A stretch of DNA of 64,000 bases, from positions 62,001 to 126,000 of the forward strand of contig CAVZBR010000004.1 of the NCBI GenBank assembly GCA_963773585.1, in the 5' to 3' direction. The position numbers and the translations under genes were made by a program. Numbering within the stretch: position 1 is the stretch's first letter; every line of letters starts with the position of its first letter. The notes under the pieces are model-generated. The model ran no database searches, had not been told where the DNA came from, and saw only the letters and a program-made list of their open reading frames with translations. Shown here one piece after another: positions 33,935 through 42,993 of the stretch. This DNA is from CAVXJN01 sp963773585 (GTDB lineage: Bacteria; Pseudomonadota; Gammaproteobacteria; JASBUN01).

Positions 33935-34354
33935 TCAGCCAACCCGGATGATCTCGAAATCATGGGTAATGGTTGCCGTTTTACCGAGCATGATGGAGGC
34001 CGAACAATACTTCTCCGCAGACAGTTCCACGGCGCGGCGCACCTGGGATTCGGAAAGTGCTTTGCCGGTAATGACGAAATGGGCATGAATACGGGTAAAT
34101 ACCTTGGGGGGCTGATCCGCGCGTTCCGCTTCGAGTTCTACTACGCAGTCGGTAACCGGTTGTCTGGCACGTTTGAGGATGTGAATGACGTCGAATGCCG
34201 AGCAACCGCCCAGTCCGAGCAGTAGCATCTCCATCGGCCGGACGCCGAGATTGCGCCCGCCGTGCTCAGGCGCCCCGTCCATGACCACAGCGTGGCCACT
34301 GCCCGACTCACCGACAAAACTCACTTCCTCCAGCCACTTGATGCGCGCCTTCAT
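33935..34354 (-). CDS. OsmC family protein
   Basis: 139 residues of the OsmC/YhfA type, beginning MKARIKWLEEVSFVGESGSG. The two conserved cysteines are in LLGLGGCSAFDVIHIL and SAEKYCSASIMLG, the peroxide-reactive pair of the superfamily. This subgroup sits next to crp/vfr in many gammaproteobacteria (YhfA next to crp in E. coli). Substrate unproven. Divergent from crp with 133 bases between. Confidence 0.93.
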   Translation of the reverse strand: MKARIKWLEEVSFVGESGSGHAVVMDGAPEHGGRNLGVRPMEMLLLGLGGCSAFDVIHILKRARQPVTDCVVELEAERADQPPKVFTRIHAHFVITGKALSESQVRRAVELSAEKYCSASIMLGKTATITHDFEIIRVG

Positions 34355-34487
34355 GAGGACTCCGCGTTGGAATTTGTTGCGAAGCCTATCACAGTTCCAT
34401 ACATTGCTGGATTGAGAGCGGCATCACGAAAGCTGCGAAACCAGTATTATAATTGAGTCTACTTTGGGCAACCTCAGGGCTGGCGCC

Positions 34488-35129
34488 ATGTCGAAGATTC
34501 CCAGAAAACAGGGTACCGGAAACCCGTCCATCGACCGGTTTCTGGAACACTGCCACCGACGACGCTATCCCGCCAAGAGTGTCATTATTTACGCGGGCGA
34601 CAAACCCGATGTCCTCTACCACATCGTCGAAGGCTCGGTAAGCGTCCTGATCGAAGACACCGACGGCCGGGAAATCGTCCTGGCCTACCTGAATCCCGGG
34701 GATTTCTTCGGCGAGATGGGACTGTTCGAGGAACAAACCAACCGCAGCGCCTGGGTCCGCACCCGCACCCAATGCGAGTTGGCGGAAATCAGCTACGAAC
34801 GCTTCCGGCAAGTGGCTGAGCAGGATCCCAGCATTCTGTTTGCCCTGGCCGCCCAAATGGCCACCCGCCTACGCAAGACCAGCCGCAAAGTCGGCGACTT
34901 GGCGTTCCTGGACGTAACGGGCCGCGTTGCGCGCACGTTACTGGAGCTGTGCAAGGAACCGGATGCCATGACCCACCCCGATGGGATGCAGATCCGCATC
35001 ACGCGCCAAGAGATCGGCCGCATTGTCGGATGTTCGCGCGAAATGGTGGGTCGCGTACTCAAAGCCCTGGAAGAGCAGGAACTGATTTCGGTGAAGGGAA
35101 AGACGATCGTGGTGTTCGGGACGCGGTGA
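34488..35129 (+). CDS. crp: cAMP receptor protein (CRP/Vfr)
   Basis: Global cAMP-responsive regulator, 213 residues from ATG 34488 (MSKIPRKQGTGNPSIDRFLE). Cyclic nucleotide domain with GDFFGEMGLFEEQTNRSAWV (the phosphate-binding cassette) and a C-terminal helix-turn-helix ITRQEIGRIVGCSREMVGRV with the exact CRP recognition helix. Very close to Pseudomonas Vfr (LAFLDVTGRVARTLLELC, KGKTIVVFGTR). An ATG at 34464 would add eight residues, also without a clear ribosome site. Convergent with trpC. Confidence 0.96.
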   Translation: MSKIPRKQGTGNPSIDRFLEHCHRRRYPAKSVIIYAGDKPDVLYHIVEGSVSVLIEDTDGREIVLAYLNPGDFFGEMGLFEEQTNRSAWVRTRTQCELAEISYERFRQVAEQDPSILFALAAQMATRLRKTSRKVGDLAFLDVTGRVARTLLELCKEPDAMTHPDGMQIRITRQEIGRIVGCSREMVGRVLKALEEQELISVKGKTIVVFGTR

Positions 35130-35539
35130 AGCGGATAACAGACTGGCGCCAGGGGCAGATTCATCTGCCGACGGTGAAACGAAACATTTGACGGCCTCGC
35201 CGAGGCCTGACCTCCGAACAGTACATTACCTTCCCGGGCGAAAGAGCATCGTACCGCATCGGGGCGCGCCACAATCGCGGGATTCCCGCGCAAACCGCGC
35301 GCCGTCGTCGCGCATGATAGAAGACCAACCTTAGCTGCAGTCTCTCGGAATCCAGGAGTTGCGCCAACACGCCCTGCGGAATCTTCCGCCCCGGGCGAAG
35401 GAAGAACTCGCCAGCCGGTCTTGACCCGCTCGGAAATCGTCTCTGGTGTATGTCGATCAAATTCGGCGCCACACCGGCTCGGCCGACCGTGCATATAGGA
35501 GACGCCGATCCTGATCGGAACGCCGGGGCCACCCCGCAT
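35130..35539. other. 410-base crp/trpC convergent gap
   Basis: No frame resembles a gene. It contains a short hairpin GGCCTC-GCC-GAGGCC at 35192-35206 without a T-run and nothing else that I can name. Confidence 0.5.
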
Positions 35540-36337
35540 TCAAAAGAACAGTTGCTGCAATTTCGCGCCCGGGTCCTGCGCCTTCATGAACGCTTCGCCC
35601 ACCAGGAACGCGTGTACGCCGTGCCGGCGCATGAGCGCGACATCGTCGACCTCGAGGATGCCGCTTTCCGTGACCACCAGGCAGTCTTGCGGAATTTGTT
35701 CCAGCATGTCGAAGGTTGTGCTCAAAGTGGTCTCGAAGGTGCGCAGATTCCGATTGTTGATGCCGATCACAGGCAGAGAAAGTCGCAACGCGCGCTGCAA
35801 CTCTTCCACGTCATGGACCTCCACCAAGACGTCCATCCCCAACGCCTGCGCTGACGCGGCCAACTCCGCCATTAGCCCGTCGTCCAGCGCAGCGGCGATC
35901 AGCAGAATACAATCGGCGCCCATGGCGCGGGCTTCATGCACCTGATAGAGGTCGATCATGAAATCCTTGCGCAACACCGGCAGGCTGCACGCCGCACGCG
36001 CCTGGCGTAGATACTCCGGCGCGCCTTGAAAGAAATCATGATCGGTCAACACCGAGAGGCACGCTGCGCCGCCGCGCTCGTAACTGGCCGCGATGGCCGC
36101 CGGTTCGAAATGCTCGCGCAACACGCCCTTGCTGGGTGAAGCTTTCTTGATTTCCGCAATCACCGCGGCATCGCCTGTTTCGATTCGCTGGCGCAGCGCT
36201 GCGACGAAGCCGCGCGGCGGACTCGCGGCCTGCGCCCAGTCGCGCAAGGTCTGCAAATCGACCTGCGCCGCAGCGGCGGCCACTTCCTCCTGCTTGCGGG
36301 CGAGGATCTTTTTCAGAATGTCCGGCGTGTCGGTCAT
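35540..36337 (-). CDS. trpC: Indole-3-glycerol phosphate synthase
   Basis: Closes the indole ring in tryptophan synthesis. 265 residues from ATG 36337 (MTDTPDILKKILARKQEEVA), monofunctional (no PRAI domain). TIM-barrel motifs VIAEIKKASPSKGVL (catalytic Lys), VLRKDFMIDLYQV and IGINNRNLRTFE are intact. Last gene of trpEGDC, 16 bases after trpD. Confidence 0.97.
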   Translation of the reverse strand: MTDTPDILKKILARKQEEVAAAAAQVDLQTLRDWAQAASPPRGFVAALRQRIETGDAAVIAEIKKASPSKGVLREHFEPAAIAASYERGGAACLSVLTDHDFFQGAPEYLRQARAACSLPVLRKDFMIDLYQVHEARAMGADCILLIAAALDDGLMAELAASAQALGMDVLVEVHDVEELQRALRLSLPVIGINNRNLRTFETTLSTTFDMLEQIPQDCLVVTESGILEVDDVALMRRHGVHAFLVGEAFMKAQDPGAKLQQLFF

Positions 36338-36353
36338 GGCGCCACCGTGCAAG

Positions 36354-37373
36354 TCAGACGAACTGTCTGGTGAAATCCACCAGCGCGTGCAGTTTCGCGT
36401 TGGCCGAACCGTCAGCGATGACCTTCGCAGCGCGCTGGACACCGCCGCCGAAGTCTTCGGTGAGCCCGGCCGCATAAATGGCTGCGCCGGCATTGAGCGC
36501 CACAATATCACGAGCCGGGCCGTTCACATTGGCCAACACGTCACGCACAGTGGCGAGGCTCTGTTCGGCGCTATCGACGCGCAGGCTTTCAAGCCCCGCG
36601 CGCGTGATGCCGAACTCTTCTGGCGTAATGAAATAGTCGCGCACTTCGCCGTTTTTCAGTTCCGCAATGTGCGTCGCGGCACCGATACTGATTTCATCCA
36701 GACCGTCCTCGGCGTGCACGACCAGCACGTGATCGCTGCCAAGGCGCTGCAGCACGTGCGCCAACGGCTCGACCCATTCATCGCTGAACACGCCCAACAC
36801 CTGGTTGGGCGCGGCCGCCGGGTTGGTCAGCGGACCCAGCACATTGAAGATGGTGCGCACGCCCATTTCACGGCGTGGACCGATGGCGTACTTCATGGCG
36901 CCGTGATGACGCGGAGCGAACATGAAACCTACGCCGATCTGCTCAACGCATTGCGCCACTTGCTCGGGGGTCAAATCAAGATTTACGCCCGCCGCTTCCA
37001 ACACGTCGGCGCTGCCCGAACGGCTGGAGAACGAACGATTCCCGTGCTTGGCGACCCGGCCGCCGGCGGCCGCCACCACAAAGGCGCTTGCGGTGGAGAT
37101 GTTGAAGGTACTGGATGCATCACCGCCGGTGCCGCAAGTGTCGATCAAATGCGCGACGCTGACGTCCACCGGGGTTGCCAGTTCGCGCATGACCTTGGCC
37201 GCAGCGGCGATTTCTTCGACGGTCTCGCCCTTCATGCGCAGCCCGATCAGAAATCCGCCAATCTGCGCCGGCGTCGCTTCACCGGACATGATGGTACGCA
37301 TGACGTCGATCATTTCAGCTTCGGACAGGTCGCGTTTGTCGGCGACTGCGCGAATGGCGGCTTGCATATCCAT
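36354..37373 (-). CDS. trpD: Anthranilate phosphoribosyltransferase
   Basis: Adds phosphoribosyl pyrophosphate to anthranilate. 339 residues; PRPP-binding loop DTCGTGGDASSTFNIST and KHGNRSFSSRSGSADVLEA, plus the anthranilate site MKYAIGPRREMGVRTIFN. 8 bases after trpG and 16 before trpC. No fusion with TrpG, unlike E. coli. Confidence 0.97.
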   Translation of the reverse strand: MDMQAAIRAVADKRDLSEAEMIDVMRTIMSGEATPAQIGGFLIGLRMKGETVEEIAAAAKVMRELATPVDVSVAHLIDTCGTGGDASSTFNISTASAFVVAAAGGRVAKHGNRSFSSRSGSADVLEAAGVNLDLTPEQVAQCVEQIGVGFMFAPRHHGAMKYAIGPRREMGVRTIFNVLGPLTNPAAAPNQVLGVFSDEWVEPLAHVLQRLGSDHVLVVHAEDGLDEISIGAATHIAELKNGEVRDYFITPEEFGITRAGLESLRVDSAEQSLATVRDVLANVNGPARDIVALNAGAAIYAAGLTEDFGGGVQRAAKVIADGSANAKLHALVDFTRQFV

Positions 37374-37381
37374 GACGTGAC

Positions 37382-37981
37382 TCAGGCGCTGGCGCGGGTG
37401 TCGCCGCGATGGAGGAAATTGCGCAAAAGGTCATGGCCGTGGCGGGTGAGGATCGACTCGGGGTGGAACTGCACGCCTTCGATGTCGAACTCGGTGTGGC
37501 GCACGCCCATGATTTCATCCTGCTCACCGGAACCGGTTTCGGTCCAGGCCGTCACTTCCAGACAGGCCGGTAAACTCGCACGCTCGATCACCAGCGAGTG
37601 ATAACGCGTCGCCTCGAAGGGATTTTCCAGACCGTGGAACACACCGACGTCGCGATGATGAATCATGGACGTCTTACCGTGCATGATTTCCCTGGCATGC
37701 ACGATATGGCCACCAAATGCCTGGCCAATGGCTTGATGCCCCAGACACACACCGAGAATCGGCGTGCGTCCGGCGAACGCGCGAATCACATCCACTGAAA
37801 TCCCCGCTTCGTTGGGTGTGCACGGGCCCGGCGAGATGACGATGCGTTCCGGCGCCAGTTGCCCGACCTGCTCCACGGTGATCTGATCGTTGCGAAACAC
37901 CCGCACGTCCGCGCCCAGCTCGCCGAAGTATTGCACCAAGTTGTAAGTAAACGAATCGTAGTTATCGATCATCAGTAACAT
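37382..37981 (-). CDS. trpG: Anthranilate synthase component II (glutamine amidotransferase)
   Basis: Supplies ammonia from glutamine to TrpE. 199 residues from ATG 37981 (MLLMIDNYDSFTYNLVQYFG). The class I amidotransferase triad is Cys in PILGVCLGHQAIGQ and the His and Glu in GVQFHPESILT. In gammaproteobacteria this subunit can also serve PabB (amphibolic TrpG/PabA). 8 bases after trpE. Confidence 0.96.
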   Translation of the reverse strand: MLLMIDNYDSFTYNLVQYFGELGADVRVFRNDQITVEQVGQLAPERIVISPGPCTPNEAGISVDVIRAFAGRTPILGVCLGHQAIGQAFGGHIVHAREIMHGKTSMIHHRDVGVFHGLENPFEATRYHSLVIERASLPACLEVTAWTETGSGEQDEIMGVRHTEFDIEGVQFHPESILTRHGHDLLRNFLHRGDTRASA

Positions 37982-37989
37982 GGCGCACC

Positions 37990-39477
37990 TCAGCGATGAA
38001 CGTTGTCGAGCCCGGCGGCAGCCAGGGTGACGGCACGGAAGATCGCGCGGCCTTTGTTCATGGTCTCTTCCCACTCGTTTGCGGGCACCGAGTCATGGAC
38101 GATGCCGGCGCCCGCCTGGATGTGCAGCGTTCCGTCCTTGATGACGGCGGTGCGGATGGCGATGGCCGTGTCCATATTACCGCTCCAGGAGATGTAGCCC
38201 ACCGCGCCGGCGTAGATGCCGCGCTTCACCGGCTCCAACTCGTCGATGATTTCCATGGCGCGGATCTTGGGCGCACCCGACACGGTCCCCGCCGGGAACG
38301 TCGCTCGCAGTACGTCGACTGCACTCATGCCGGCGCGTAGTTTGCCTTTGACGTTGGACACGATGTGCATGACGTGGGAGTAACGCTCGATCAGCATTTT
38401 CTCGGTCACGCGCACGCTGGCGGTCTCCGAGACCCGGCCGACGTCATTGCGCCCCAAATCGATGAGCATGAGATGCTCGGCGAGCTCCTTGGGATCCGCC
38501 AATAGTTCCCGCTCCCAGGCCTGATCCTGCTCTTCGTTGCTGCCTCGCGGTCTGGTGCCGGCGATGGGTCGCACCGTGACTTCACCGTCTTCCAGCCGGG
38601 TCAGGATCTCCGGCGATGAACCGACCACATGATGATCACCCAGATCCATGAAGAACATATAAGGTGAAGGATTCAGGCTGCGCAGTGCACGGTACAGATC
38701 CAACGGTTCCGCTTCGTAGGGAATCGACAAGCGCTGGGACAACACCACCTGCATGACGTCGCCTTCGACGATGTAGTCCTTGATCCGCGCCACCGCGGAT
38801 TCGAAACCTTTGCGGGTGAAGCCGGAAACGAAATCCTGTTCCGCGACGCGCTGAGCCCGCTTCGCCGGCCGGTAGGTCGGATGCGCGGTTCGCAGTGCCT
38901 GAACCAGAAGATCCAGACGTGTTTCCGCTTCGGCGCGGGCGTCGGGCCGTTGCAGATCGGCGTGCACCACCACGAACAGCTTGCCGGCGAGGTTGTCGAA
39001 TACCACAACTTCGTCCGACACCATCAACAGTACGTCCGGATTACCGAGGGGGTCGGGATTGGGGCAAGGCCCCAGACGCGGCTCTATATAACGCACCGTG
39101 TCGTATCCGAAATAGCCCACCAAGCCGCCGGTGAAACGGGGCAGACCCGACACTTGGGGCACCCGATGCCGTTCCCTGAACTGTTCGATCCATTGCAGTG
39201 GGTCGTCGACTTCGATGCGCTCACGCAAGTCGCCATGTTCCAGGATTTCGACTGTGTGGCCTTTGATGCGCACCACCGTGCGGCACGGCAGGCCGATGAT
39301 CGAATAGCGGCCCCACTTTTCGCCGCCCTGGACCGATTCGAACAGATACGAATACGGACCTTCGGCGAGCTTCAGGTAAGTGCTGAGGGGGGTGTCGAGG
39401 TCCGCCAGGACCTCGCGCATGACAGGGATCAGGTTATAGCCCTGTCGGGAGAGTTCGTCGAATTGTTCCACGTTCAT
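37990..39477 (-). CDS. trpE: Anthranilate synthase component I
   Basis: Converts chorismate to anthranilate with ammonia from TrpG. 495 residues: N-terminal regulatory domain with the tryptophan feedback motif LAEGPYSYLFESVQGGE (the LLES-type element), then the chorismate-binding domain with IAGTRPRGSNEEQD, DLGRNDVGRVSE and ATFPAGTVSGAPKIRAM. Start ATG 39477. The 159-base gap to gph holds a Trp-rich leader peptide, and CCAGCTC directly before the ATG can pair with sequence inside that leader. Confidence 0.97.
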   Translation of the reverse strand: MNVEQFDELSRQGYNLIPVMREVLADLDTPLSTYLKLAEGPYSYLFESVQGGEKWGRYSIIGLPCRTVVRIKGHTVEILEHGDLRERIEVDDPLQWIEQFRERHRVPQVSGLPRFTGGLVGYFGYDTVRYIEPRLGPCPNPDPLGNPDVLLMVSDEVVVFDNLAGKLFVVVHADLQRPDARAEAETRLDLLVQALRTAHPTYRPAKRAQRVAEQDFVSGFTRKGFESAVARIKDYIVEGDVMQVVLSQRLSIPYEAEPLDLYRALRSLNPSPYMFFMDLGDHHVVGSSPEILTRLEDGEVTVRPIAGTRPRGSNEEQDQAWERELLADPKELAEHLMLIDLGRNDVGRVSETASVRVTEKMLIERYSHVMHIVSNVKGKLRAGMSAVDVLRATFPAGTVSGAPKIRAMEIIDELEPVKRGIYAGAVGYISWSGNMDTAIAIRTAVIKDGTLHIQAGAGIVHDSVPANEWEETMNKGRAIFRAVTLAAAGLDNVHR

Positions 39478-39594
39478 GAGCTGGCTTCCGAGCTACGGGA
39501 GAAATGGATTGGGCGCAATCAAGCAACGGCGACGTTGTCACCATCGCCAGCAGGCGCCTTGCCAAGTTCCCAGCTCGAAAGTCATCACGATCAT
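39478..39594 (-). promoter_or_regulatory. trp leader/attenuator region
   Basis: Between the leader peptide and trpE the RNA can form competing stems. GAGCTGG inside the leader peptide gene (39576-39570) is complementary to CCAGCTC adjoining the trpE ATG (39484-39478), while CGAGCT of the same stretch can pair with AGCTCG at about 39488-39493. CAACG-TCGC-CGTTG follows the leader stop. No T-rich terminator is seen, so control at translation of trpE is more likely than transcription termination. TATAAG near 39609 may be the -10 box. Confidence 0.5.
39538..39594 (-). CDS. trpL: trp operon leader peptide
   Basis: Eighteen codons ending in TGA: MIVMTFELGTWQGACWRW. Three of the last eight codons are Trp, in the place expected for a leader of trpE (stop 60 bases before the trpE start). 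Stalling at these codons when charged tRNA-Trp is scarce would alter the pairings downstream. No clear ribosome site precedes it; a second ATG is at codon 4. Function inferred from composition and position. Confidence 0.6.
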   Translation of the reverse strand: MIVMTFELGTWQGACWRW

Positions 39595-39636
39595 GATTGA
39601 AACTTATACCAGATCGGCACCGCGGACAAGGCCCGC

Positions 39637-40314
39637 TCAGGCCGCTTCTTCGAGGAGCCCGCGAATCTGCTCCAGACGGTCGATAACCGCGTCGGGATTC
39701 GCGTCGCGGATATCGACGCCGTGATTGTAGCCATAGCTCATGCAGACGATTTGGAACCCAGCCGCGCGGGCGGCCTTCACATCGGAAACCGAGTCGCCGA
39801 TCATCAGCGCCTGTTCCGGCGCGACGCCAAAAAATTCGGCCGCATGCAACAGCGGCAGCGGATCGGGTTTCTTTTTCGTCAGGGTGTCGCCGCTGATGAC
39901 AATGTTGAAATCATCGTACACGCCCAATTCCTTGAGGAGCGGGTCGGTGAACTGGGCGGCCTTGTTGGTCACGCATCCCAAGCGGTAGCCATTGCTGCGC
40001 AGATAATCGATGCCTTCGCGCACACCCGGATACAGGTGGCTGCGCTTGCTGGTGTTTTCGGCATACAGATCGAGGAAGATCGGGTAAGCGCGCTCAAACA
40101 GCACCTCACCGGGCTCGCCGTCGAGCTTGCCGATCAATGCGCGGCGCACCAGCCGTTCGATGCCGTTGCCCACCCAATCCCGCACCGCGGCTTCGCCGCG
40201 CACCGGCAGACCGAGCTGCTTCATCGTTTCGTCGACGCAATACGCCAGGTCCGGCACGCTGTCCACCAGCGTCCCGTCGACGTCGATCAGAATCATCTCG
40301 GGTTTCTTGAGCAT
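39637..40314 (-). CDS. gph: Phosphoglycolate phosphatase
   Basis: HAD-family phosphatase, 225 residues. Motif I IDVDGTLVDSVPDL (nucleophile Asp), motif II GCVTNKAAQ, motif III KKKPDPLPLL, motif IV MIGDSVSDVKAARAAG, with the alpha-helical cap between I and II. Clears 2-phosphoglycolate from DNA repair or oxygenase activity. 16 bases after rpe, the usual rpe-gph pair upstream of trpE. Confidence 0.93.
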   Translation of the reverse strand: MLKKPEMILIDVDGTLVDSVPDLAYCVDETMKQLGLPVRGEAAVRDWVGNGIERLVRRALIGKLDGEPGEVLFERAYPIFLDLYAENTSKRSHLYPGVREGIDYLRSNGYRLGCVTNKAAQFTDPLLKELGVYDDFNIVISGDTLTKKKPDPLPLLHAAEFFGVAPEQALMIGDSVSDVKAARAAGFQIVCMSYGYNHGVDIRDANPDAVIDRLEQIRGLLEEAA

Positions 40315-40330
40315 CGATACCGACTCCCGC

Positions 40331-41023
40331 TTACTTGGCCTGGGCGATCTCGTCTCGCATCGCCTTGATCACCGAGTCGTAGCGATTCGGATCGCTGTCT
40401 TTGGCAGCGCCGAAAATGGCCGAGCCCGCAACAAAGGTATCGGCGCCCGCGGCGGTGATTTCGCGGATATTGTCGACCTTCACGCCGCCGTCGATCTCCA
40501 GCCGGATGTCGTAACCGGATTCGTCGATCATGCGGCGCGTCTCGCGCAGCTTGTCCAGTGCCGCGCCAATGAACTTCTGGCCACCAAACCCCGGATTGAC
40601 CGACATCAGCAAGATCATGTCCACCTTGTCCATGACATAACGCAGATGATCCAACGGCGTCGCCGGATTGAAAACCAGCCCGGCCTTGCAGCCCTTGTCG
40701 CGGATCAGTTGCAAGGTACGGTCGATATGACGGGAAGCCTCGGGATGGAAGGTGATGTAGCTGGCGCCCGCGTCGGCGAAATCGGGGATAATGCGATCCA
40801 CCGGCTCCACCATCAGATGCACGTCGATGGGCGCGGTCACGCCGTGCTTGCGCAGGGCTTCGCAGACCAGGGGGCCAATGGTCAGGTTGGGTACGAAATG
40901 GTTGTCCATGACATCGAAATGCACGATGTCGGCGCCCGCTTTGAGCACGTGGTCCACTTCCTCGCCCAGGCGGGCGAAGTCCGCCGACAAGATCGACGGC
41001 GCGATCAGAAAATCAGCTGCCAT
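40331..41023 (-). CDS. rpe: Ribulose-phosphate 3-epimerase
   Basis: Interconverts ribulose 5-phosphate and xylulose 5-phosphate. 230 residues, MAADFLIAPSILSADFARLG. TIM-barrel metal site residues in VHFDVMDNHFVPNLTIG (His, Asp), PIDVHLMVEP (His) and IDGGVKVDN (Asp), all present. First gene of rpe-gph, divergent from the DUF3530 gene by 154 bases. Confidence 0.97.
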   Translation of the reverse strand: MAADFLIAPSILSADFARLGEEVDHVLKAGADIVHFDVMDNHFVPNLTIGPLVCEALRKHGVTAPIDVHLMVEPVDRIIPDFADAGASYITFHPEASRHIDRTLQLIRDKGCKAGLVFNPATPLDHLRYVMDKVDMILLMSVNPGFGGQKFIGAALDKLRETRRMIDESGYDIRLEIDGGVKVDNIREITAAGADTFVAGSAIFGAAKDSDPNRYDSVIKAMRDEIAQAK

Positions 41024-41177
41024 GGTTCAGCCCCTTGCAATGTGGTTCGCCCCCGGCAACGCCGGCGGCAAGGAACTCGGCACTTTACCCGATTGCCTGG
41101 GAATTTTCAGCCTCCCCGGGGACCGCGCCCTTTGGGAATGCTGGAAACGAACTTTATTTACTGATATACAAGACAAA

Positions 41178-41999
41178 ATGTTCACTTCACCAGCCTTCAG
41201 TCCACGCTTTATCACGCCCCTTCTGGTGGCGTTCGTCGTTATGGGGACGTGCAACGTCGCCCGATCGGCGACCGCATCCTGGACCGAGGCGTTGCAAAAG
41301 GATCCGCGGCTGACCGCGGATCTGAGGTGGCTCGATACCCCGCAGGGCAAGACCATGATGCTCTACCGCCCCGGCGCCGTGCGGAAACACCGCGGCGCGG
41401 TGATACTGCTCCATGGTCTGCAGGCCCACGCCGACTGGCCGCAGGTGATTCGACCTCTGCGGGAGGAACTGCCACGTCACGGCTGGACCACCCTGTCCGT
41501 GCAACTGCCGGCCTTCGATCCTAGCGCGGCGCCGGAAACCTATTTCAAAGATGTCGCGACCCGCATCTCGGCGGCGCTGATCATGATCGGTCAACGAAAG
41601 GCGGGGCCTGTGGCGTTGCTCGGATCGGGCACCGGCGCAACGGCCGGCATGTGGTACCTGGCCAAGAACCCAAAAGCGCCGGTTTCCGCCATCATCGCCA
41701 TCAGCATGCAACCGTTGCCCGGGCAGTCGCGCCAGGACAGCCGCAGCCTGGTGGAAGCCGTCACACCGCCGGTACTCGACATCTACGCGCAACGCGATCT
41801 TCCTCCGGTTCTCGCGGGTATCGACGATCGCGCCGTCCTTGCGGCGCACGCGCGGTCGGCCGCGACGGGGGCCGCCGACCAGCCAACGCCACGCTATCGC
41901 CAACTCGAAGTGGACAGTGCCGACGCCGACTATTCCGATCAAGCCGACGTACTGATAAAACGCATTCGCGGCTGGATGCGACTCCACCTCCACCGGTAG
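41178..41999 (+). CDS. DUF3530 family protein, alpha/beta-hydrolase-like, exported
   Basis: 273 residues from ATG 41178, with a signal peptide RFITPLLVAFVVMGTCNVARSA. The mature part has an alpha/beta-hydrolase look: GAVILLHGLQAHADWPQVI then VALLGSGTGATAGMWYL at the nucleophile elbow, where GSGTG departs from the usual GxSxG, and DIYAQRD. DUF3530 proteins are common in gammaproteobacteria and unassigned. No strong ribosome site is visible. Confidence 0.8.
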   Translation: MFTSPAFSPRFITPLLVAFVVMGTCNVARSATASWTEALQKDPRLTADLRWLDTPQGKTMMLYRPGAVRKHRGAVILLHGLQAHADWPQVIRPLREELPRHGWTTLSVQLPAFDPSAAPETYFKDVATRISAALIMIGQRKAGPVALLGSGTGATAGMWYLAKNPKAPVSAIIAISMQPLPGQSRQDSRSLVEAVTPPVLDIYAQRDLPPVLAGIDDRAVLAAHARSAATGAADQPTPRYRQLEVDSADADYSDQADVLIKRIRGWMRLHLHR

Positions 42000-42029
42000 A
42001 ATGGATTCCCCAGCAATCGGAGACTTTCT

Positions 42030-42500
42030 ATGCCCGGCCACTCGGTTTTACTGGCACTTCATGCACTCTCGGCTGTACTTTGGGTCGGCGGAATGTTTTT
42101 CGCGTACATGGTTTTGCGGCCATCGGCGGCGTCATTGCTGCAGCCACCGGAACGCCTCACACTCTGGGCAGCCGTGTTCGGGCGTTTCTTTCCATGGGTT
42201 TGGGCCAGCGTCATTCTGCTTCCGGCCACGGGATACTGGATGATTTTCTCGGTCATGGGCGGCATGGCGGGAGCGCCCATATACGTGCACATCATGAATG
42301 GGCTGGGGATCATCATGATCCTGATTTACCTGCACGTGTTTTTCGCGCCCTACCGGCGTTTGCGCAAAGCGATCCTGGCGCAGGATTGGCAACGTGGCGG
42401 CGCCAGCCTCAATCAGATCCGCATGCTGGTAGGCATCAATACGCTGCTCGGCTTGATCGTCATCGCGATCGCCGCCGGCGGGCGCGTGCTGGTATTCTGA
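42030..42500 (+). CDS. CopD family integral membrane protein
   Basis: 156 residues with four hydrophobic helices: LLALHALSAVLWVGGMFFAY, FFPWVWASVILLPATGYW, MNGLGIIMILIYLHVFFAPY and GINTLLGLIVIAIAAGG. Conserved His in the first and third helices suggest haem or copper binding, as proposed for CopD-like proteins. Start MPGHSVLLAL at 42030, after the previous gene by 30 bases with GGAGACTTTCT as a ribosome site. Role in copper handling is inferred only. Confidence 0.85.
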   Translation: MPGHSVLLALHALSAVLWVGGMFFAYMVLRPSAASLLQPPERLTLWAAVFGRFFPWVWASVILLPATGYWMIFSVMGGMAGAPIYVHIMNGLGIIMILIYLHVFFAPYRRLRKAILAQDWQRGGASLNQIRMLVGINTLLGLIVIAIAAGGRVLVF

Positions 42501-42525
42501 ATACCACGGCCACCGCGAGATCGAT

Positions 42526-42993
42526 GTGCAACTAACGCGCTATACCGACTATTCCCTTCGGGTGCTGATGTACCTGGCTGCCCATCCGGAGCGGCTGGTT
42601 ACGATCAGCGAGATCTCCTCCGCGTATGACATTTCACGCAACCATGTGGTGAAAGTGGTCCACGAATTGGGATCGCTTGGCTTCGTACGCACCCAAAGGG
42701 GCAAGCAGGGCGGCATGGAATTGGCACGCCCCGCCGCCGAAATCAACATCGGCGACGTCGTGCGGCACACGGAAAAAACGCTGGCGGCGGTCAATTGCAA
42801 TGCGCCGCCGTGCCTGATTCGCTCGGCTTGCGATCTACGCGGGGTCTTGTTCGAGGCCAGGGATGCGTTTCTGGCGGTGCTGGACCGATACACGCTGCGC
42901 GATCTGACGAACCAACAGCAGCGGACTTTGCTGCGCAGCTTACTTGCCTTCTCCGAAGATCAGGTACCTCGCGCCTCGCGAATGCGATCATAA
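42526..42993 (+). CDS. nsrR: Rrf2-family NO-sensing regulator NsrR
   Basis: 155 residues beginning with GTG at 42526 (MQLTRYTDYSLRVLMYLAAH), since the nearby ATG is out of frame. Winged helix-turn-helix TISEISSAYDISRNHVVKVV and three Fe-S cysteines in AAVNCNAPPCLIRSACDLRG, the NsrR spacing. It likely represses nitric oxide defence genes, none of which are adjacent. Its 3' end overlaps the convergent djlA by 34 bases. Confidence 0.88.
   Translation: MQLTRYTDYSLRVLMYLAAHPERLVTISEISSAYDISRNHVVKVVHELGSLGFVRTQRGKQGGMELARPAAEINIGDVVRHTEKTLAAVNCNAPPCLIRSACDLRGVLFEARDAFLAVLDRYTLRDLTNQQQRTLLRSLLAFSEDQVPRASRMRS

Noticed and set aside
35192..35206. GGCCTC-GCC-GAGGCC hairpin as crp terminator
   Set aside because: Stem of six with no T-run on either strand; too weak to call.
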